A DNA stretch of 64,000 nt from Psychrobacter sp. BI730 (GTDB lineage: Bacteria > Pseudomonadota > Gammaproteobacteria > Pseudomonadales > Moraxellaceae): NCBI RefSeq assembly GCF_013414195.1, contig NZ_JAATTV010000014.1, positions 45,313 through 109,312 of the forward strand, given 5' to 3'. Positions within the stretch are counted from its first letter, which is position 1. Each line of letters begins with the position of its first letter. The position numbers and the translations under genes were made by a program. Shown here piece by piece: positions 8,245 through 17,429 of the stretch. The notes beneath the pieces are model-generated. The model did no database searches, had not been told where the DNA came from, and saw nothing but the letters and a program-made list of their open reading frames with translations.

Positions 8245-9432
8245 TTAACTCATGCCCAGATATTTAGCAATGGTCATGACACTTAGAATACTCATCACGA
8301 TGGCGATTAACCAACCAAATGCTGCAATCCAAATCGGATGCTTATAATTGCCAACGATATTTTTTCTGTAGGCGGCAATCAGAACGATGACCATGGCGAT
8401 AGGTAGCACTAAGCCATTTAACGTACCAACCAATACCAATACTTGAGCCGGTTTACCGATAGTGGCAAACACCAACGTTGAGATAACGATGAAACCGATA
8501 ATGAAGTAGCGTTTATAAGTCTCAATGAACGGATGGAAGTTGGTCATAAAAGACACAGAAGTATAAGCAGCACCAATCACCGAGGTCACAGACGCCGCCC
8601 AAATCACCATACCAAAAATAACTTTACCCGCATTTCCTAGAATGTACTGAAACGGCGACATGGCTGGGTTGGCAGGATCCAATGCGAAGCCTTGAGATAC
8701 CACGCCTAATACGGCAAGGAATAAAAATACGCGAATCACAGAGGCAATCAAAATACCAGAGACTGAGCTTCTGGTCACTGATTTTAAATTCTCTTCTCCG
8801 CTGACACCTGCTTCCAATAAGCGATGCGCACCTGAGAAAGTAATATAACCGCCAACCGTACCGCCAACTAGTGTCACGATAGCCACTGCATCAATTTTGT
8901 CGGGCATGATGGTTTTGCTGACAGCTTCTGCTAATGGTGGATCAGATTTAAAGACCACATAAATGACCAGTACAATCAGGATAAAGCCCATTAACTGAGC
9001 GAACTTATCCATCATAGGCCCCGTTTCTCGACCTAAAAATATGGCAACGGCAATTACACCACTGATCAGGGCGCCTGTGATGGGTGACATGTTGAACATG
9101 GACTGCATGCCAAGTCCGGCACCGCCAATATTACCAATATTAAAAGCCAGACCACCCGCAATGATTAAGAAAGCGAGCAAGTAACCAACACCAGGGAACA
9201 CCAAGTTTGCGATTTCCTGCGCGCGTTTTTTGGAGACTGCGACTACGCGCCAAACGTTAAGCTGGACGCCGATGTCCATAACAATAGAGATTAAGATAAC
9301 AAAGCCGAAACTTGCCATTAGGCTTTCGGTAAATGTGGCCGTTTGGGTCAAAAACCCTGGCCCTACTGCTGATGTGGCCATCAGGAAGGCCGCGCCTAAA
9401 ATGGCGGTATTATGTTTTTTTATGGTGCTCAT
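8245..9432 (-). CDS. NRAMP-related transporter of the YcsG type, probably for an organic substrate
   Basis: About 395 aa, roughly 11 transmembrane segments. The NRAMP start GPGFL is present in the first helix, but the following DPGN metal-binding motif is absent (TQTATFTES instead), and no MPHN motif is seen in helix 6 (GGYITFSGAHRLL). Classical Mn/Fe transport is therefore doubtful. Bacillus YcsG, a NRAMP relative, also sits in a ycsF-kip cluster, so uptake of 5-oxoproline or a related acid is a reasonable guess. The second ATG (9432) is preferred because AAGG then lies six bases upstream; the first ATG abuts it. It lies between pxpA (54 bp) and the BCCP-like gene (23 bp). Confidence 0.8.
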   Translation of the reverse strand: MSTIKKHNTAILGAAFLMATSAVGPGFLTQTATFTESLMASFGFVILISIVMDIGVQLNVWRVVAVSKKRAQEIANLVFPGVGYLLAFLIIAGGLAFNIGNIGGAGLGMQSMFNMSPITGALISGVIAVAIFLGRETGPMMDKFAQLMGFILIVLVIYVVFKSDPPLAEAVSKTIMPDKIDAVAIVTLVGGTVGGYITFSGAHRLLEAGVSGEENLKSVTRSSVSGILIASVIRVFLFLAVLGVVSQGFALDPANPAMSPFQYILGNAGKVIFGMVIWAASVTSVIGAAYTSVSFMTNFHPFIETYKRYFIIGFIVISTLVFATIGKPAQVLVLVGTLNGLVLPIAMVIVLIAAYRKNIVGNYKHPIWIAAFGWLIAIVMSILSVMTIAKYLGMS

Positions 9433-9486
9433 AAACATCCTTGTTCTATATGGGATAATTTAATCAAATGATTAGGAAACGGATAT

Positions 9487-10224
9487 TTAGTAGGCAGAGA
9501 TAATGATACCTTTGAGTTCCAGTTGTTTCTTTATTTCTTGTGCAAATAAAATAGCGTGCTCACCATCCCCATGTAAGCAGATGCTTTGCGCTTCTACTGG
9601 TACGGTTTGACCGCAGACACTAGTGACTGTCCCTTCAGTGACCATTTGTAATACATGTTTAACGGCCTCGTCTGTGTCGGTGATTAAGGCATTGTCTTTA
9701 GTGCGGGAGACCAATGAGCCGTCTTTTTCATAGTTCCTATCAGCAAACACTTCTGATATCGAGGCTAAACCCTGTTTTTTGGCTGCTTTAACCAGATAAC
9801 CACCCGACAGACCCATGACTTTTAGATTTGGATCAAATCGTTTGATTTCACTGACCAAAATGTCTGATAAATCTTCATCAATGGCCGCTTGGTTGTACAA
9901 CGCACCATGCGGTTTTACGTAGTCTAATGACACACCAACCAAGTCACAAAGCGCTTTGGTTGCGCCCAATTGATATACCAATAAAGCACGATAATCGGCT
10001 TCACTTAACGGCTGATGAATACGGCCAAAGTTTTCTCTATCGTTTAGACCAGGATGCGCGCCTACGCTCACATTGTTTTCTTTTGCCAATTGCAACGTGG
10101 CTAGCATCTCGCTGTAAGAACCAGCATGAAGACCGCAGCAGACATTCGCTGAGCTGACTATCGTCAATAACTTATCGTCTTGCCCGCAGCCTTCCGCCAC
10201 ATCAGCATTTAAATCAATTTTCAT
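9487..10224 (-). CDS. pxpA: 5-oxoprolinase subunit PxpA (LamB/YcsF family)
   Basis: About 245 aa. Family hallmarks are the start MKIDLNADVAEG, ANVCCGLHAGS (28-38 region), VGAHPGLNDRENFGR and VKPHGALYNQA. With PxpB and PxpC it forms the ATP-dependent prokaryotic 5-oxoprolinase, opening 5-oxo-L-proline to glutamate; PxpA is thought to supply the hydrolysis or isomerase-like step. The ATG at 10224 was chosen over that at 10230, since AAGGAG lies seven bases before it but only one base before the other. It overlaps the end of pxpC by 11 bp, which suggests translational coupling. Confidence 0.92.
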   Translation of the reverse strand: MKIDLNADVAEGCGQDDKLLTIVSSANVCCGLHAGSYSEMLATLQLAKENNVSVGAHPGLNDRENFGRIHQPLSEADYRALLVYQLGATKALCDLVGVSLDYVKPHGALYNQAAIDEDLSDILVSEIKRFDPNLKVMGLSGGYLVKAAKKQGLASISEVFADRNYEKDGSLVSRTKDNALITDTDEAVKHVLQMVTEGTVTSVCGQTVPVEAQSICLHGDGEHAILFAQEIKKQLELKGIIISAY

Positions 10225-11137
10225 TGGCATACTCCTTTATTTGATCGATGTAATGTTGTCTTTTCTGTTGTTCACGCAGCGCCTGCTCTAACGACACAAC
10301 GACGAACTGACAGGCTTTGCCAAATCTAATCTGTGCCATCAGACCTATGTCTGCTTGAATCACGGTTGCGATTTTAGGATAGCCACCCGTCGTTTGCCCG
10401 TCTGCCATTAGGACAATCGGTTGTCCTTGTGGTGGCACCTGAATCATCCCAATATCAACGCCATGTGAGCTCATTTCTACTGGCTTACTAAACTCAAGCG
10501 CTGTAGCTCCCTCCAAACGGTAACCCATACGGTTGCTACTGCTTTGTAGTTTCCATGGCTGGGTCTCAAACGCTTGTTGAGACGACTCAGTGAAGCAGTC
10601 GTATTCACTGCTTTTTATCACTCGAATAACCTCGGTTGGGGCAAGACGGGCCACCCCAATCACAGGTAGGCTGGATTCAGTCTTTACCGTTAAGCTATCA
10701 TCGGCTTTTAAATATCTGCCTTCAAATCCGCCAAATCCTGCTTTGAGATTGGTGCTGACTGACTGCAATACTGGCTCGATATCAAAGCCACCGTGCACAC
10801 ATAAATAGGTATACATGCCTTGTAGCGGACGCAAAAGTTTGAGCGTTTGCCCAGCTGTTGCATTGATACGCCAATAGCAAGGAATACGCTTATCGTCTAG
10901 ATAGGCCTCGTATAAAGCACCCGTTAAGCAAAAGCTGACGCTTTCTTCAAACTGTATGGTTAGCTCACCGAGCGCTATTTCAATAGCAGGTTCGTTGACT
11001 TCGTTTTTCATCAAAGCATTGCCGGCTTGTAGCGCCCAGCTGTCCATCACGCCATTTCTACCCACACCCATACTGCGGTAACCCAGTCGTCCTGAATCTT
11101 GAATACTGGCAAGGGCACTCGCGGTTAGAATTTTCAT
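10214..11137 (-). CDS. pxpC: 5-oxoprolinase subunit PxpC (KipA / carboxyltransferase-like domain)
   Basis: About 307 aa. Start region MKILTASALASIQDSGRLGY and MGVGRNGVMDSWALQAGN are typical of the KipA/PxpC (AHS2) family; further blocks are SSNRMGYRLEG and ADGQTTGGYPKIATVI. The domain is homologous to half of the urea-carboxylase carboxyltransferase domain. The ATG at 11137 is preferred: AGGTGG stands five bases upstream, while the upstream GTG overlaps that ribosome site. It lies 52 bp after pxpB and overlaps pxpA. A dedicated AccB/AccC pair upstream makes a true carboxyltransferase role worth considering. Confidence 0.92.
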   Translation of the reverse strand: MKILTASALASIQDSGRLGYRSMGVGRNGVMDSWALQAGNALMKNEVNEPAIEIALGELTIQFEESVSFCLTGALYEAYLDDKRIPCYWRINATAGQTLKLLRPLQGMYTYLCVHGGFDIEPVLQSVSTNLKAGFGGFEGRYLKADDSLTVKTESSLPVIGVARLAPTEVIRVIKSSEYDCFTESSQQAFETQPWKLQSSSNRMGYRLEGATALEFSKPVEMSSHGVDIGMIQVPPQGQPIVLMADGQTTGGYPKIATVIQADIGLMAQIRFGKACQFVVVSLEQALREQQKRQHYIDQIKEYANEN

Positions 11138-11189
11138 TGATACCACCTGTTTGTTTGTCTTTTTGATTCATGCATCTTTTATTTATCAC

Positions 11190-11843
11190 TTATTGATGAA
11201 TATCAATCGCTTTAAATGTCAAAGTATCGCCTGCGTTAAGCAACGTCGGAGAAGACTTGGTTAAATCAAATAAGGCAGTATCCGTCTGGCCGAGTAACTG
11301 CCAACCGCCTGGAGACTCAAAAGGGTATACCCCTGTCTGCTCGCCGCCTATACCCACTGAGCCTGCGGGTACTTGAGTTCTAGGGATGGCGTGTCTTGGG
11401 AAATACAGCGACTCAGACAAGCCGCCAAGATAAGGGAATCCTGGCTGAAAACCGATAAAGTAAACGGTATAAGTGGCTTTGGTATGTAGCTCAACAACGG
11501 CTTCAACCGAGAGATTTAAGTCATTCGCCATGGCTACCAAATCAGGACCATATTTTCCACCGTAATGTACTGGGATCTCGACGTGTTTGCCTTGGATGGT
11601 TTTTGAAGGGAGATCATTGAGTAGGTCTGACAGCCTATCTTTAAAGGTAGTAAGCTCAGCCCATGTTAATGGCACGATGAATACACTGAGCGTATTCATA
11701 CCAATCACCACTTCGATGACTTCTGGCATTTTCTGGATACTGTCTGATAAAGCCCAGCATTTTTGTTGTTTTTCTAAGGTGATCGGTTTAGGGAAAAACA
11801 ACGCTAGATTGGTTTCACTGCATAGTTGCCATTGTAGTTCCAT
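11190..11843 (-). CDS. pxpB: 5-oxoprolinase subunit PxpB (KipI family)
   Basis: About 217 aa. KipI/AHS1-family signatures are IPVHYGGKYGPDL, YFIGFQPGFPYLGGL, PRTQVPAGSVGIGGEQTGVY and SPGGWQLLGQT. It partners PxpC; in urea carboxylases the two are fused as the carboxyltransferase. The ATG at 11843 is chosen because GGAG lies nine bases upstream; the earlier ATG at 11858 overlaps that site. It is separated from accC upstream by 203 bp and from pxpC by 52 bp. Confidence 0.92.
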   Translation of the reverse strand: MELQWQLCSETNLALFFPKPITLEKQQKCWALSDSIQKMPEVIEVVIGMNTLSVFIVPLTWAELTTFKDRLSDLLNDLPSKTIQGKHVEIPVHYGGKYGPDLVAMANDLNLSVEAVVELHTKATYTVYFIGFQPGFPYLGGLSESLYFPRHAIPRTQVPAGSVGIGGEQTGVYPFESPGGWQLLGQTDTALFDLTKSSPTLLNAGDTLTFKAIDIHQ

Positions 11844-12046
11844 TAGCACGTGCTCCATTATTTTTATCTGCTATAGTCAAATCCTCTATAAATTGGATAC
11901 GGTATCAGGCTCGCTTAGTCTACGACTTGTAGTACTTTCACTCGCCTTCCTTGTATCCAAATTATATTGAACCGACTATATCTTGATTCTGACGCTTCTG
12001 ACACTAATGCCAGATTTGGTTTTCATTTTTGCGGGCAAGACTTGCT

Positions 12047-13393
12047 TTATATATTGTCTTGTATCCACTGTTCTAGATAATGGATGCTCATTTGCCCTTC
12101 ACAAAACACTTCATCTTCAAAGAGTCGCTGATGCAGACCAATATTGGTATCAATACCCGTAATTTGCGCTTCTGATAATGCCGCATGCATTTTTTCGATC
12201 GCTTTTTCTCTTGAACGATCTTGTACACATATCTTGGCAATCAAACTGTCATAAGATGGCGGCACGGTGTAGTTCGATTCAGCATGACTATCCACTCTGA
12301 TACCAAACCCTGCTGGCATGTGGCAGTAGTCTATGCGTCCAGCATTTGGTAAAAATGTCTGCGCGTTTTCGGCATTGATACGACACTCAAAAGCGTGTCC
12401 GATAATGGCGATATCACTTTGCTTGTGTGCTAGCGTGAGCCCTGCCGCCACTCTGATCTGTTCTTGCACAATATCGACGCCCGTCACCATCTCAGTGATG
12501 GTGTGCTCAACTTGCACACGAGTATTCATCTCGATAAAGAAGAATTCACCGTTTTCATATAAAAACTCAAACGTGCCTGCGCCTCTATACTGCATTTGCT
12601 CGCAAGCTGTGACACAGGCTTGACCGATTTTCTGGCGCTGCTCTTCAGTAATACCAGGTGCTGGCGCTTCTTCAATGACTTTTTGATGACGACGCTGCAT
12701 AGAGCAATCACGCTCGCCTAAATAAATCGCATTACCGTGAGTATCGGACATGACTTGCACTTCGATATGACGCGGTGCTTGTAGGTATTTTTCAAGATAG
12801 ACAATGGAACTACCAAAATTGGCTTTGGCTTCTGTCTGTGTCATAGAGATAGCGGAGAGTAAGTCGGCTTCTTTTTCGACCACACGCATCCCACGACCGC
12901 CGCCGCCGCTTGCCGCCTTGATAATGACTGGATAACCGACCTCATTGGCGATTTTGATAACTTGCTCTGAATCAGCAGGCAATGCGCCATTCGATCCAGG
13001 TACACAAGGCACGCCAGCCATCGTCATTTGTTTTTTGGCTTCAACTTTGTCGCCCATGTTTCTGATATTGTCAGCCGTTGGACCAATAAACGTGAGACCT
13101 GAATCTTCAATCAAGGCTGCAAAGTCAGCGTTTTCAGACAAAAAGCCATAGCCTGGATGGATGGCTTGCGCGTTGGTAAGCTTTGCAGCAGACACAATCG
13201 CTCGTTGGTTAAGATAACTGTGTGTGGCATTGGCAGGCCCGATGCATACTGCTTCATCGGCTAGGCGCACGGGTAACGAGTCTTTGTCTGATTCAGAATG
13301 CGCAATGACTGATTGGATGCCTAGCTGCTTACAAGCTCGGATAATACGTAGAGCAATCTCGCCGCGATTGGCAATTAAGATTTTTGTGAACAT
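12047..13393 (-). CDS. accC: Biotin carboxylase subunit (AccC), dedicated copy in the pxp operon
   Basis: 448 aa, the normal length for a stand-alone biotin carboxylase. Biotin-carboxylase N-domain ([20 protein letters not shown]), ATP-grasp glycine loop [13 protein letters not shown] (about 160-172), [20 protein letters not shown], and [18 protein letters not shown]. It carboxylates biotin on a carrier, here presumably the adjacent AccB (79 bp upstream). Ribosome site AAGGG. No transcarboxylase (AccAD) is adjacent; the only carboxyltransferase-like partners are PxpB/PxpC. It may be a paralogue of the housekeeping accC, which would normally be elsewhere. Confidence 0.9.
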   Translation of the reverse strand: MFTKILIANRGEIALRIIRACKQLGIQSVIAHSESDKDSLPVRLADEAVCIGPANATHSYLNQRAIVSAAKLTNAQAIHPGYGFLSENADFAALIEDSGLTFIGPTADNIRNMGDKVEAKKQMTMAGVPCVPGSNGALPADSEQVIKIANEVGYPVIIKAASGGGGRGMRVVEKEADLLSAISMTQTEAKANFGSSIVYLEKYLQAPRHIEVQVMSDTHGNAIYLGERDCSMQRRHQKVIEEAPAPGITEEQRQKIGQACVTACEQMQYRGAGTFEFLYENGEFFFIEMNTRVQVEHTITEMVTGVDIVQEQIRVAAGLTLAHKQSDIAIIGHAFECRINAENAQTFLPNAGRIDYCHMPAGFGIRVDSHAESNYTVPPSYDSLIAKICVQDRSREKAIEKMHAALSEAQITGIDTNIGLHQRLFEDEVFCEGQMSIHYLEQWIQDNI

Positions 13394-13472
13394 GTTTATT
13401 CCCTTAAAAATATAGTGTCAAATACAGTGTTTGTGCAGCGTCTATACAATATTGAGCGGCTATTGAGTGGCT

Positions 13473-13985
13473 TTAACTGTTTGGCTCTATAACAAATAAG
13501 GGCTGGGCGTACTCTACGACATCACCTTCATCGACCAAAATCTCTTTAAGCGTACACGCAGTTTCTGCTTTGACCTCGTACATCATTTTCATGGCTTCAA
13601 TGATGCATAGTGTCTGCCCTACTTCCACCTTATCTCCTACCTGAAAAAACACTTCTGCTGTCGGCTCAGAGCGAAGATAAAACGTACCTAGCATAGGCGC
13701 TATTACTTGGGATTTCTCCACCTCTGTATTCGCAGTTTTATCACTACGATCACTGTCTACATTGGTATTATTATCCGTACTATTTTGAGTGGTTTCGGTT
13801 TGAGACTCTGAATGAGACGCCCTTGGGTTGGGAGTATGAGCGATATAATTGCCACTACTTTGGTTGTCGTCAGATTGGCAAACGATAGAAATACGTGCAT
13901 CACCATCAATGACTTCTAAAGATTTTATATCGGCGCATTCTGCAAGTTTGATCAGTTTTTCCAGATCCGTGAAATTGATATTCAT
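13473..13985 (-). CDS. accB: Biotin carboxyl carrier protein (AccB), dedicated copy
   Basis: 170 aa. N-terminal AccB-like helical part, a long Ser/Thr/Asn-rich linker (about 35-90) and a C-terminal biotinyl domain with EAMKMMYEV, Lys133 being the biotin acceptor, and the end EYAQPLFVIE. It carries carboxybiotin from AccC to a transferase. It lies between DUF1445 (182 bp upstream) and accC. The linker differs from the Ala/Pro-rich linker of most AccB proteins, suggesting a specialised paralogue. Confidence 0.9.
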   Translation of the reverse strand: MNINFTDLEKLIKLAECADIKSLEVIDGDARISIVCQSDDNQSSGNYIAHTPNPRASHSESQTETTQNSTDNNTNVDSDRSDKTANTEVEKSQVIAPMLGTFYLRSEPTAEVFFQVGDKVEVGQTLCIIEAMKMMYEVKAETACTLKEILVDEGDVVEYAQPLFVIEPNS

Positions 13986-14167
13986 ATGATTGGCTATTCC
14001 GTTAGAGTAAAAGTGAACAATTATTTTTTATAAAAAATTCGTACTTAGTGATGTATGTAAAGTGTGATTGTTGAATGATATGTGACAATTTATTGATTGG
14101 CTTATTGAAATAATGGTTTGAAATTAATTATCTCTATGCGTATTAAAAATACTGTTGTCATCAGAAA

Positions 14168-14959
14168 TTATAGAACTGCCAAGTCTTCATCTCTTGGGTC
14201 GCAGATAAACATATGTCCTGGTGAATGCGTTATCATCAGCGCAGGCTTACTAGTCATAGCGATACTTTGCGGCGTCACACCGCAAGCCCAAAATACAGGG
14301 ACTTCGCCTTCTTTTATGATGGATGCATCACCAAAATCAGGCGCATTAATGTCGGTTATACCGATGACACTAGGGTCTCCGATATGAATAGGCGCGCCAT
14401 GGACTTGCGGAAATCGAGAGGTGGCTTGGACGGCTCTGGTGATTAATGGATAAGGTATTGGCCGCATGCTAACCACCATTTTCCCATGAAACTGTCCTGC
14501 AGGCTCAGTTTCTATGTTTGTGATATACATTGGCACATTGTGATTGTCTTCGATATGTCTGATAGGAATAGACGCATTTAGCATGGCAGACTCAAAGGAA
14601 AAACTGCATCCTAAAAGAAAGCAGACCAAATCCTCTCTCCAGTAGTCTTTCAGATCTGACACCTCAGCCACTAATTCGCCAAATTTGTATATCCGATACT
14701 TTGGGACATCAGATCTCAAGTCTGCGCCTTTTGCCATGAGACGTGGCTCTGCGCTACCGACATCTGTTACATCTAAAATAGGACAAGACTTTGGGTTTCT
14801 TTGTGCAAACAATAAAAAATCATAGGCCAAATTTTTGGGCACTATGACTAAGTTTGCTTGTATGTGACCTTTACACATACCGGAAGTCGGCTTGTTAAGT
14901 TCATTGTTACTGATTAACGCTCTGACCTCTGTCGGCGTCATATTTGCTAAATCTAACAT
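14168..14959 (-). CDS. DUF1445 putative hydro-lyase (YcsI family)
   Basis: 263 aa, family length about 260. Recognisable blocks are PTSGMCKGHIQANLVIVPK near residue 25, a FLLGCSFSFESAML segment, VSMRPIP, and VFWACGVTPQS with ITHSPGHMFI at the C-terminus. The family is annotated as putative hydro-lyase and is related to the D-glutamate cyclase (DGLUCY) fold that makes 5-oxo-D-proline from D-glutamate, which fits an operon for 5-oxoproline. Bacillus ycsI is likewise next to ycsF/ycsG/kip genes. It is the first gene of the leftward operon, with AAGAGG eight bases before ATG, divergent from an IclR gene. Confidence 0.85.
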   Translation of the reverse strand: MLDLANMTPTEVRALISNNELNKPTSGMCKGHIQANLVIVPKNLAYDFLLFAQRNPKSCPILDVTDVGSAEPRLMAKGADLRSDVPKYRIYKFGELVAEVSDLKDYWREDLVCFLLGCSFSFESAMLNASIPIRHIEDNHNVPMYITNIETEPAGQFHGKMVVSMRPIPYPLITRAVQATSRFPQVHGAPIHIGDPSVIGITDINAPDFGDASIIKEGEVPVFWACGVTPQSIAMTSKPALMITHSPGHMFICDPRDEDLAVL

Positions 14960-15182
14960 TATTACAACCTCTTACGCTTTATTATTTTTAGCAGATAAAA
15001 GTTTATGATTTGTTTTATATTGGTATGGCTATTTATAATTTTATTTCATATATCGAGAACTATGATTATCGTTATGTAACTTATCAGAACACCTTCGATA
15101 TGACAAGATATGAATACAGAAATATGTGATGAACATGATGAGTGATATTCTTGAACGCACAGTTAAGGATGCAAATTGAACT

Positions 15183-15956
15183 ATGAACAATGTCAAAAAA
15201 AAGGGCTCAAGCGTCGAGCGAGTTTTGCAAATCGTAGAAGTATTGGCCAAATCCGCTAAACCTATGGGCGTTATTGACTTAGCAGAAACATTGGACATCC
15301 CTGTAGCTAGTATGTACCGATTGTTAAATCAGCTACAACCGCTTCAATTTGTCCAATTAGATTTGCATGGAAAAGTAACCTGCGGAAAAAGAATGCATGA
15401 CCTAGCTTTAGACCTGTGGAAAAACAGTCCTTTTAAAGCGGAAAGGTTGGCGATATTACAACAGCTTTCAGCCAAAATTGGTGAGTCGGTAGGGATTGCG
15501 GTGTTGCAAGACTTAGAAGTGGTGTATATCGATCGTGTAATATCTGACTGGCCTGTCCAAATACAGTTACCTACCGGAACCAATATACCTATCTGGGCCT
15601 GTGCCAGCGGCAAATTATTGTTGACGCAGTTGGCAGACAATAAGTGCGAGCGTATTGTAGAAAAACTATCGTTACAGGCGCTCACGACCTATACTCAGAC
15701 TGACAAAAAACAACTCATGACGTCCATTGCTGAAGTGCGTAAGACACAGATAGGGACGGATAATGAAGAATTTATTCCTGGTATGGTCGCCTGTGCTATC
15801 CCGATTCCGAATGGTGAACAGCCCGCATTTGCTACGGTATTTACTCATAGTCCTATCGTCAGAAAATCTTTGGATGAGCTACTGAGCTATGTGCCTGTCA
15901 TGCAAGAGGCAGCCAATGAGCTATCTGTTATTTTCAATCAGGAATATAATGAGTAG
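15183..15956 (+). CDS. IclR-family regulator, probable controller of the pxp operon (KipR-like)
   Basis: 257 aa. N-terminal winged HTH (SSVERVLQIVEVLAKSAKPM, then VASMYRLLNQLQPLQF) and a C-terminal IclR effector domain (GESVGIAVLQDLEVVYIDRV, PIWACASGKLLL, GMVACAIPIPN). It is divergent from DUF1445 across 223 bp. The equivalent Bacillus cluster ends with kipR, also IclR-type, so local repression or activation of the pxp operon is likely. The start codon has only a weak, distant AAGGA, so translation may be low. Confidence 0.88.
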   Translation: MNNVKKKGSSVERVLQIVEVLAKSAKPMGVIDLAETLDIPVASMYRLLNQLQPLQFVQLDLHGKVTCGKRMHDLALDLWKNSPFKAERLAILQQLSAKIGESVGIAVLQDLEVVYIDRVISDWPVQIQLPTGTNIPIWACASGKLLLTQLADNKCERIVEKLSLQALTTYTQTDKKQLMTSIAEVRKTQIGTDNEEFIPGMVACAIPIPNGEQPAFATVFTHSPIVRKSLDELLSYVPVMQEAANELSVIFNQEYNE

Positions 15957-16053
15957 CCTGTCATAATATTCTATGACGATTGTATCTCAAACCTCTTAGG
16001 TGTTGATACGAATATGAATGTAATGAGGTTGTAGATAGCACACTTCCCTTACA

Positions 16054-16965
16054 TCAACGCTCACTTCCTACTTTTATCCTCTCAACCAAGAAATCGACGG
16101 CGGCTTTCACTTTTGGTACGAGATAGCGCTGCTTTTGATACAGCAGATATACGGCCATATCAGCGTGCTGCGTGATTGCTAATGGATGCTCAAATTTAAT
16201 CTCTTGCAATGCGCCTGACTCAAGGTATGAGGATAGTGCCCACCGAGTGGACATCAAAATCCCTTCACCATTACAAGCCTTCTTGGCAAGCCATGGTCCA
16301 TTGTTTGAAATTGCCACTGCTGGCCCTGAGACATCATGCCACTGATCATCCACATAGCAGAGCCAAGGCGTTGGCCCGTTTGGGGCTTTGAAATACAGGC
16401 CTTTATGTTCCTTTAATTCCATCACATGACTAGGTGCGCCATGCATCTCTAAATAACTGGGCGACGCAACCGGTATAAACCCATTGTCCATTAGCCTAAT
16501 GGCAAGCACGCGCTCATTTGGCGCATAACCACCGCGAATCGCAATATCGACATCGTCACGTCCCAATGCGGATAATTCATCGCTGAGACTGACATCTAGC
16601 ACAATCTCTGGATACAACTCACCAAACTCATCCAACAATGGTAGCAGTATCTTTTCACCAAAACCCACCATAGAGCTGATGCGTAAACACCCCATTGGCG
16701 TCGTTTGATAACTGCGTACTGTTTCTTTACTTTGTTCGAGCTGATCCAATACTTGCTGCATATCGTCATAATAGACCTGCCCTACTTCGGTCAATTTAAC
16801 GATTCGAGTCGTACGCTTTAACAGTGTCACGCCCAAGCTCTTTTCTAAATCAGATACTCGTCTTGATAGTGAGGATGGCGGCACTTTGAATGCATTTGCC
16901 GCCTTAGTAAAACTTCCCGTTTCTACGACTTTGCTAAAATACTTGATGGCACGTAATTGATCCAA
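16054..16965 (-). CDS. LysR-family transcriptional regulator, probable TTG start
   Basis: About 304 aa. HTH MDQLRAIKYFSKVVETGSFT, wing LLKRTTRIVKLTEVG, then effector domain (CLRISSMVGFGEKILLPLL). The longer ATG frame to 16998 adds eleven residues not seen in the family. The TTG at 16965 gives the standard LysR N-terminus and has GGAGAGG four bases upstream, so it is preferred. It is divergent from GST and quinone-oxidoreductase-like genes, which it may regulate; a MITE sits between them. Confidence 0.85.
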   Translation of the reverse strand: MDQLRAIKYFSKVVETGSFTKAANAFKVPPSSLSRRVSDLEKSLGVTLLKRTTRIVKLTEVGQVYYDDMQQVLDQLEQSKETVRSYQTTPMGCLRISSMVGFGEKILLPLLDEFGELYPEIVLDVSLSDELSALGRDDVDIAIRGGYAPNERVLAIRLMDNGFIPVASPSYLEMHGAPSHVMELKEHKGLYFKAPNGPTPWLCYVDDQWHDVSGPAVAISNNGPWLAKKACNGEGILMSTRWALSSYLESGALQEIKFEHPLAITQHADMAVYLLYQKQRYLVPKVKAAVDFLVERIKVGSER

Positions 16966-17086
16966 CTGACCTCTCCATTTAGATAAATATGTGAGCATTT
17001 TCGCTTTATTATTGTCTTAAAAGCAATAGTGATTCACGTTATTCCTTATATATAACCACATTAAAACCAGTAATAATGTGTTTAAC

Positions 17087-17370
17087 TTAGGGCGTGCTTG
17101 ATATTCGACCATGGCACTGACAGAGACTATTTTTTAGACAGTTCGACGTTAAAAATAGTAAGTTTAGTCATTCTAAGCGTCTATGTTTTAACAATGAAGT
17201 GGCAAAAAATAGTCCTGTCTCCTTCTGTTTATATTGGAGCTGATGCTAAAACTGCCCCATACTGTGTTGTAAATCTAGTTAAGGCACGAGCATTACCGTC
17301 GTTTTACGCCTTGTCTGGAACCGTTTTAGCAATCAGCAGTGCCTATTTGTGAATATCAAACACGCCCTAA
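17087..17370. mobile_element. 284-bp MITE-like element with 20-bp terminal inverted repeats
   Basis: Left end TTAGGGCGTGCTTGATATTC (17087-17106) and right end (17351-17370) are inverted repeats with one mismatch. If the outer TTA/TAA is read as flank, both sides carry a TA, compatible with a TA target duplication of the IS630/mariner kind. Sub-terminal GACTATTTTTT motifs are also inverted. The inside has no credible transposase; an 84-codon frame at 17098 runs from one inverted repeat almost to the other and has no ribosome site. The element occupies the divergent promoter between the LysR gene and the GST gene. Confidence 0.75.
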
Positions 17371-17429
17371 ACGTTGCAATGAAAACACGATTAAAAATAA
17401 CTTTTACGTCAACAATGGAAGAATGACTT

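Noticed and set aside
17098..17352. 84-codon frame on the plus strand
   Set aside because: Runs inside the MITE almost from one inverted end to the other, with no ribosome site or family resemblance.
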